Below are positions 59,646 through 64,000 of a stretch of 64,000 nucleotides of DNA, piece after piece. Origin of the DNA: Poriferisodalis sp965262965. Its GTDB lineage: Bacteria; Actinomycetota; Acidimicrobiia; Acidimicrobiales; Poriferisodalaceae. Positions within the stretch are counted from its first letter, which is position 1; each line of letters starts with the position of its first letter. The position numbers and the translations under genes were made by a program. Below the pieces are notes generated by a model, which did not search any database, had not been told where the DNA came from, and worked only from the letters and a program-made list of their open reading frames with translations. The stretch covers positions 1,736,001 to 1,800,000 of the forward strand of contig NZ_OZ253573.1 in NCBI RefSeq assembly GCF_965262965.1, written 5' to 3'.

Positions 59646-60059
59646 ATGTTTGAAGGGGATCGATCCCGTCTCTACGATTGGCTCTGTGAGGAGACCGACG
59701 AGCGGCTCGCGGAGTACGTCGTGTCCCGCTTGAGTACCGTGCCGCTGGACGAGTTGGCCACGAAGAACGACATACGGCGGCTCGAGACCGACGTGCAGCG
59801 GGTCGAGACAGCCGTCGTGCGCTTGGCCGACCTGCGCGAAGCAGACCGTGGCGAGGCGACGGCTTTGCGTGACGCAGACCGTGCCGAGCGGGTGGCCGAG
59901 CGTGCGGCTGACCGTGCCGAGCGGGCGGCCGAGCGTGCGTCTGATCGGGCCGAGGCGAAGAGCCAGTTTCGGTGGCTGGTGGGCATCGTCGTCTCGTTCG
60001 GCGTGTCGATCCTTGTGGCGGTCGTCGCGCCGATGGCGGTGTCGCTCGTCTCAGGCTGA
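59646..60059 (+). CDS. Coiled-coil protein with C-terminal membrane anchor
   Basis: 137 residues from ATG 59646. RLYDWLCEETDERLAEYVVS, ATKNDIRRLETDVQRVETAV, then an Arg/Ala/Glu-rich coiled coil with repeated DRAER(A/V)AERA units, and a final helix (WLVGIVVSFGVSILVAVVAP). Similar tail-anchored coiled-coil proteins occur widely next to toxin-antitoxin genes and phage genes; role unknown. The repeat is visible at DNA level (gaccgtgccgagcgggcggc). Confidence 0.65.
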   Translation: MFEGDRSRLYDWLCEETDERLAEYVVSRLSTVPLDELATKNDIRRLETDVQRVETAVVRLADLREADRGEATALRDADRAERVAERAADRAERAAERASDRAEAKSQFRWLVGIVVSFGVSILVAVVAPMAVSLVSG

Positions 60060-60253
60060 TGAACTGGTCGCTCGTGCGGATCCCGTCGTGGCTGGGCTCC
60101 ACGATGACGCTGGCGATCCCCATCACCAGCACGCTGATGGCCTGGGCGTTCTTGCGCGATCAGGTGTCGCTGTGGCAGTTCGTCGGGATGGCGGTAGTGA
60201 TGTTCGCGGTCTCCGCAGTGGTGCTTGACCAGTCCCGCACGAAGCTGACGTAA
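60059..60253 (+). pseudogene. C-terminal remnant of an EamA/DMT-family transporter
   Basis: Codons IPSWLGSTMTLAIPITSTLM, AWAFLRDQVSLWQFVGMAVV, MFAVSAVVL match the last two helices of EamA permeases. The other eight helices are absent, and an ATG 1 base into the previous stop is fortuitous. Confidence 0.72.
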
Positions 60254-60317
60254 TCGCCCTTGGCGAGCCCGGTCGGGCTGGGACCGGTTACGGGTGAGTT
60301 GGGGAGGATCGTGGTGG

Positions 60318-60521
60318 TCAGGCTGTGACGGTGTCGACGGTGGTTTCCGGCAAGACGACAACCTCTGGGTCGGCGCCGAGCAATTCTCCGGCTTGCTGAA
60401 TCAATGCCTCAAGTTCAGCGAGCGTGGAGGCGTTGGCGAAATACGCGGATTCACCGATGTCCCCTTCGGCTAGCCAATCTCCGCTGCCGTCATCGTCTCT
60501 GGTGATCACGACCTGCGCCAT
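60318..60521 (-). CDS. hicB: HicB-like antitoxin
   Basis: 67 residues: MAQVVITRDDDGSGDWLAEG, ESAYFANASTLAELEALIQQ, ending VLPETTVDTVTA. The partial RNase-H-like fold of HicB is recognisable. The first bases (ccatgtcatgccctcc region) recur at 57511-57536 without the rest of the gene. Confidence 0.65.
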   Translation of the reverse strand: MAQVVITRDDDGSGDWLAEGDIGESAYFANASTLAELEALIQQAGELLGADPEVVVLPETTVDTVTA

Positions 60522-60543
60522 GTCATGCCCTCCATTGGGAAAT

Positions 60544-60621
60544 TCAGAGTAACGCCTCGATCTCGTCCTCGGTCAGCCCCACCCTCTCGACCAGCATCGC
60601 CCGCAGGTGCTTGGGCTTCAC
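60544..60621 (-). pseudogene. HicA toxin, C-terminal stub
   Basis: A 25-codon frame from GTG 60621, VKPKHLRAMLVERVGLTEDE then IEALL, like the C-terminus of HicA (KP..L..iL...Gls.eef). The catalytic His part is missing. It lies 23 bases before hicB, so the hicB left here no longer has a toxin. Confidence 0.5.
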
Positions 60622-60760
60622 CGTCCTGCCACCGTAAGCCTCCTGATCACGTCAAGAGAGATCTTCCTGTGTGCGCCGAGCATCAGCTTCGTTCGTCCGA
60701 AGCAAGCCTGAAACGGCGACGCCCCGTCGCCAGTGCGCTGCGCTGGGCTAGAACTGCGCG

Positions 60761-61960
60761 ATGAAGTTCGGGATCTTCTACGAGCTGTCGGTGCCGCGCC
60801 CGTTCAGCCGAGCCAATGAGTGGTTGACGTACCACAACGCTCTGGAGCAGTGCCGGCTGGCCGACGAGCTGGGCTTCGACCACGTCTGGGCAGTGGAGCA
60901 CCACTTCTTGGAGGAGTATTCCCACTGCCCCGCGCCCGAGGTATTCCTGACCGCGGTCGCCGCGCAGACACAGCGCATCCGGGTGGGACACGGCGCAGTG
61001 GTATGCGTGCCCGAGATGAACAACCCGATCCGCGTCGCCGAACGAGCCGCCGCGCTCGACATCGTCTCGAACGGCCGCCTGGAACTGGGGACTGCACGGT
61101 CGAGCACCTGGACCGAACTGGGCGGTTTCTGTGCAGACCCGGACGACACCAAGAAGACATGGGACGAATTCGTGCGGGTGATCCCGCAGATGTGGACCAG
61201 CGACGACTTCGGCTGGGAGGGTGCGCGCTTCGAGATGCCGGCGCGCAACGTCATTCCCAAGCCGTTCCAGGAGCCTCACCCGCCGATGTGGGTGACGGTC
61301 ACGACTCCCGGCACCGAGCTGGACGCGGCTGAGCGCGGCTTGGGCTGTCTCGGCGTGAGCGCCGCACCGTTCGCGGAACAGGAGCGCCGCACCGTCGAGT
61401 ACTACCGCCGGGTTGCCAACTGCGATCCGGTCGGCAGCTTCGTGAACGACCAGGTCCACACGCTCAACTTCCTGTACTGCCACGAGGACTACCGGCAGGC
61501 CGCCGCGCTGGGCCTTCCGATGGTTGGCGCGTTCAGCATGTCCAACGCGCACCTGTACTTCACGAGGGAGGCGTACCCGACGAGGGCCTACCAGACACTC
61601 GGCAACGCGGGCGCTGCGCTGCGCAGCCGCGCCGCCCCCAACGGGGCCGCTGCAGCTGACGATCCGAGTGCAGCCAAGGGTCTGCCCGAAGGCATCGGCG
61701 ATCCCGACCACCTCATACGCACGATCCGCAAATGGGACGACGTCGGGGTCAGCGGCATCAACTTCCTGCTCAATGCCATGGAGATGATCCCCCAAGAACA
61801 GGTGCTCGACAGCCTGCGATTGTTCGCGACCGAGGTCATCCCGCAGTTCCAAACCCCGGCCGAACGGGCGCAGCCAGTGACGACGCCCACAACAGTTCCC
61901 GACGTCGGCCAGTCGAATGCGGCCACCTCGTCGACCACCCCAACCGGGGCGAGCCGATGA
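60761..61960 (+). CDS. LLM-class flavin/F420-dependent oxidoreductase, full copy
   Basis: 399 residues with the luciferase-like TIM barrel: MKFGIFYELSVPRPFSRANE, LGFDHVWAVEHHFLEEYSHC, RIRVGHGAVVCVPEMNNPIR, VAERAAALDIVSNGRLELGT, SAAPFAEQERRTVEYYRRVA, IRKWDDVGVSGINFLLNAME. Cofactor may be F420 or FMN; the sequence cannot decide. The C-terminal 35 residues are Thr/Pro-rich. Stop overlaps the next gene's ATG (ATGA), so it is the head of an LLM, ADC-like, VOC operon. Confidence 0.9.
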   Translation: MKFGIFYELSVPRPFSRANEWLTYHNALEQCRLADELGFDHVWAVEHHFLEEYSHCPAPEVFLTAVAAQTQRIRVGHGAVVCVPEMNNPIRVAERAAALDIVSNGRLELGTARSSTWTELGGFCADPDDTKKTWDEFVRVIPQMWTSDDFGWEGARFEMPARNVIPKPFQEPHPPMWVTVTTPGTELDAAERGLGCLGVSAAPFAEQERRTVEYYRRVANCDPVGSFVNDQVHTLNFLYCHEDYRQAAALGLPMVGAFSMSNAHLYFTREAYPTRAYQTLGNAGAALRSRAAPNGAAAADDPSAAKGLPEGIGDPDHLIRTIRKWDDVGVSGINFLLNAMEMIPQEQVLDSLRLFATEVIPQFQTPAERAQPVTTPTTVPDVGQSNAATSSTTPTGASR

Positions 61961-62730
61961 TCTCGGGGACCGCGTCGGTCGACGAGTTGGCGGCCGGTGC
62001 GGCGGAAATCTCATCGTTCGGCAGCGAACCCATCACGCTGAGCGGCGTCACCGGTCTCTCGCTGATCGCCGAGCTGCGGCGCAGCGCCCGCGAGGAAGTC
62101 CTGCCGCCGGGACTGCACCCCATCGTGCCGCCCGCAATGTCTCTTCTTGCGTGGGATGTGGGCGACTCACCATGGGGGGCGTTCAGCGCCGCGTTTGTGC
62201 GAGTCGTGTGCCGCAGCGGCGCCCGCGCCCGAACGTTCTGTGTCGGTGCCGCAGCTTCCACGCAAGACGCCATCGACGGCTTGCGGTCGCAACTCGGCTT
62301 CCCCGCACAGCGCGCCGACGTGGCGTTGCGCCGCCGCTACGACGGCGTCGACCTGACGGTCGCCCAGATCGGCAAGGCGGGAGACGGCACCACAAATCGA
62401 AACAGCGCCGGGCCGATGTTGGCAGTGAGTGCCCTCGACCCCGATCCGCTGTCAGTTGGCGACCTCCAACAGGTCGGCTCGATAAACCTGGCGCGCACCC
62501 CGCTGGGGCTGCGGCTCGTCCAGGTCGAGACGCATCATGTGCCGTCCCGCGTGGAGCGGCTGGCCGCCCGAATCGACGCATTCGACGCCGACGCCTGGGG
62601 GCAATCGCTACTGGACCCGTATTGGGTCGTCAGCTGCTCGGTGTCGCTGGAAGACATCGAGATTCCCGCCATCGGCTTCGTCTGCGATCCTGCGTTGCCC
62701 ACCGCTGAGGGCACCGAACGGGTGCAGTAA
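61957..62730 (+). CDS. Acetoacetate-decarboxylase-like protein
   Basis: 257 residues. VLPPGLHPIVPPAMSLLAWD, SPWGAFSAAFVRVVCRSGAR, ARTFCVGAAASTQDAIDGLR, VTHP-like VETHHVPSRVERLAARIDAF resemble the acetoacetate decarboxylase superfamily in order and beta-rich composition. The Schiff-base Lys of true decarboxylases is not evident, so a different reaction is possible. Translationally coupled to the LLM gene. Confidence 0.65.
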   Translation: MISGTASVDELAAGAAEISSFGSEPITLSGVTGLSLIAELRRSAREEVLPPGLHPIVPPAMSLLAWDVGDSPWGAFSAAFVRVVCRSGARARTFCVGAAASTQDAIDGLRSQLGFPAQRADVALRRRYDGVDLTVAQIGKAGDGTTNRNSAGPMLAVSALDPDPLSVGDLQQVGSINLARTPLGLRLVQVETHHVPSRVERLAARIDAFDADAWGQSLLDPYWVVSCSVSLEDIEIPAIGFVCDPALPTAEGTERVQ

Positions 62731-62743
62731 AACTTCCGCTGCC

Positions 62744-63178
62744 ATGAGCGAATCGGCCCCCGAGACGACGAGCAGCGCTGCTGACGGTGCCGCTGAGACC
62801 GGCCCGCAGCTACGGGCAGTGGGCGTGACGATCGACTGCGCCGACCCGGAACGAATTGCCGACTTCTGGCAGGCAGCTCTGGGTTTCGCGAAACGAGTCG
62901 GCAACGGCCGTCCCTACATCACCCTGTCCGAAGGCGGCGGGAGCAGCCGCATGCTGAACCATCTGACGATCCAGCGAGTGCCCGAGGCCAAGACAGCCAA
63001 GCTGCGCGCGCATCTGGACCTGTTCACCGGTGACATGGGCACCGAGGTTGCGCGCCTTGTGGCATTGGGCGCGAGCGTGCTGGTGCCCGCTGCGGAAGAG
63101 ACCGCCGGGCATTTGGGCTTCCGGGCAACCGTCATGGCTGACCCCGAGGGCTCGGAGTTCTGCGTCGTCTCCCGCTGA
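62744..63178 (+). CDS. VOC-superfamily (glyoxalase-like) protein
   Basis: 144 residues. After a low-complexity N-terminus, LRAVGVTIDCADPERIADFW, QAALGFAKRVGNGRPYITLS, LNHLTIQRVPEAKTAKLRAH, LDLFTGDMGTEVARLVALGA, FRATVMADPEGSEFCVVSR: a VOC domain of the glyoxalase-like type. It binds a metal and a small substrate; function unknown. It follows the ADC-like gene by 13 bases. Confidence 0.85.
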   Translation: MSESAPETTSSAADGAAETGPQLRAVGVTIDCADPERIADFWQAALGFAKRVGNGRPYITLSEGGGSSRMLNHLTIQRVPEAKTAKLRAHLDLFTGDMGTEVARLVALGASVLVPAAEETAGHLGFRATVMADPEGSEFCVVSR

Positions 63179-63310
63179 CCACGGAATTGCAGCGGAAAGC
63201 TGGAACTCACACGCCGAATACGGGACGGGTGGTCCGCCCAATCCCACCGTGCGCGTGCGTCGGCAACCCAGCCAACACCGGATCCGCGACTGCCTACAAT
63301 TGGACTGGAG

Positions 63311-63952
63311 TCACCTTCGCACCGCGGCCAGCGGCTCTGATTGTCTGTATTGGCGAACGGCTATCTTTCCGTCGGCGAATGTGTCGCTGTCAAGCTGGCG
63401 ACGCACTCCAGCGGTGAGTCCAATCGGCTCTTCTTCCGGCGGCATCGGGTCATTGGATCTGTCGTCGGTCTCGGCCCAGATCTGCACGAGCATGCCGGCA
63501 GGATTGGCATGAAAGCTGCCAAGTGCCAGATACAGCGCGCGCCTGAGCACAGCGTAGGAGTTAGACGAGGGAGGACAGAGCAGCAGCGATTTACTAGTGT
63601 CACTCCTGGGAAGGCCCATAGTCGGGGTATCGATGAATCGCTCCTCGGATAAACCGTCCTGACCGGTCCACAGCGCCACAAATCTCTGAGTCGGCCCTGG
63701 CAACGATGCAATTTCCCGAATATGGTTCGAGAGATGTTTGTGAGGGTACCCGTCGTCCTCAACAATGTGTCTTGTGAACCAGCGACGGAACGCATAAGCC
63801 AGTCTACACACTGCAACGGTACCAGTGCCACGGAGTCTCTCGATGGGGCCACAGATGTAGTGTCCTGCCGTCATTAAAGGTAATCTCCACCTCATTTCGG
63901 GCGCGGAACGCCGATGTAGAAGTGCCGTCGCACAGTGCATATGGTGTCGCAT
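63311..63952 (-). CDS. Hypothetical protein
   Basis: 213 residues from ATG 63952 (later ATGs are possible, e.g. in MRWRLPLMTAGHYICG). Contains RRWFTRHIVEDDGYPHKHLS, LPGPTQRFVALWTGQDGLSE and a C-terminal acidic segment AETDDRSNDPMPPEEEPIGL. Not recognised. Local DNA is less GC-rich than the preceding operon. Confidence 0.5.
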   Translation of the reverse strand: MRHHMHCATALLHRRSAPEMRWRLPLMTAGHYICGPIERLRGTGTVAVCRLAYAFRRWFTRHIVEDDGYPHKHLSNHIREIASLPGPTQRFVALWTGQDGLSEERFIDTPTMGLPRSDTSKSLLLCPPSSNSYAVLRRALYLALGSFHANPAGMLVQIWAETDDRSNDPMPPEEEPIGLTAGVRRQLDSDTFADGKIAVRQYRQSEPLAAVRR

Positions 63953-64000
63953 TCATGGATTCCCATGGATAATATGCGGTGTCAGTCCTTTCGTCTAGAA

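Noticed and set aside
60683..62014. 443-codon minus-strand frame
   Set aside because: Antisense to the LLM oxidoreductase gene, which has full-length family motifs and paralogues.

Overview
The window is high-GC actinobacterial DNA, most likely from the class Acidimicrobiia. That placement is an inference from a mycothiol-type nitroreductase/DsbA protein, LLM flavin/F420 oxidoreductases, family III CoA-transferases (one a double-length fusion) and a class-C serine hydrolase lipoprotein. The first 18 kb read as ordinary chromosome. They hold a D-Ala-D-Ala-ligase-like ATP-grasp gene cut by the window edge, a CorA-type transporter, and a btuC-btuD-cobO operon behind a cobalamin riboswitch. A DUF1015 gene and a block of acyl-CoA/catabolic genes follow (two CoA-transferase genes, acyl-CoA synthetase, amidohydrolase, a decayed M19 dipeptidase). 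A higBA toxin-antitoxin pair lies just before a thiol oxidoreductase whose first catalytic Cys codon is TGA, followed by a 7-bp hairpin at bacterial SECIS spacing. This is a candidate selenoprotein and the most interesting single gene here. A metal-dependent amidohydrolase follows it.

From 18.8 to 60 kb the window is an accessory region dominated by mobile DNA and small two-gene systems. An IS3-like element abuts an IS1182 element. An ISL3 element with an 8-bp target duplication splits a DarT1-type ADP-ribosyltransferase gene and leaves its NADAR antitoxin gene intact. An IS1380 element is interrupted twice by inverted, nearly identical IS3 copies. A truncated ISL3 copy abuts a decayed IS256 element, and a short IS110-like tail remains. 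Between these sit VapBC (two copies), TacAT (two copies), ParDE (one intact, two broken toxins), HicB with a HicA stub, two AAA/DUF4143 ATPases, four copies of a small uncharacterised gene, and remnants of an XRE antitoxin.

Defence-like genes are interleaved: an AbiL-type AAA ATPase plus RloB pair, a predicted PD-(D/E)XK nuclease with a SEC-C tail, a zinc-ribbon/HEPN-like protein, and a three-gene TIGR04255-HTH-unknown cassette behind a palindrome.

A second theme is repeated copying and breaking of one catabolic cluster (LLM oxidoreductase, DsbA-like protein, amidohydrolase). The amidohydrolase is present as two full copies (17.2 and 33.7 kb), a tail remnant (44.8 kb), and two fragments (50.8 and 58.0 kb) that look like the halves of one gene parted by about 6.75 kb of inserted DNA. 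The LLM gene is full at 60.8 kb, deletion-fused out of frame to the DsbA gene at 32.5 kb, and reduced to short scraps beside the AAA genes. Shared 855-bp and about 1.19-kb repeats show that the toxin-antitoxin modules were shuffled by recombination. The last 4 kb return to metabolism: LLM oxidoreductase, acetoacetate-decarboxylase-like protein and VOC protein, with an unassigned gene at the end.
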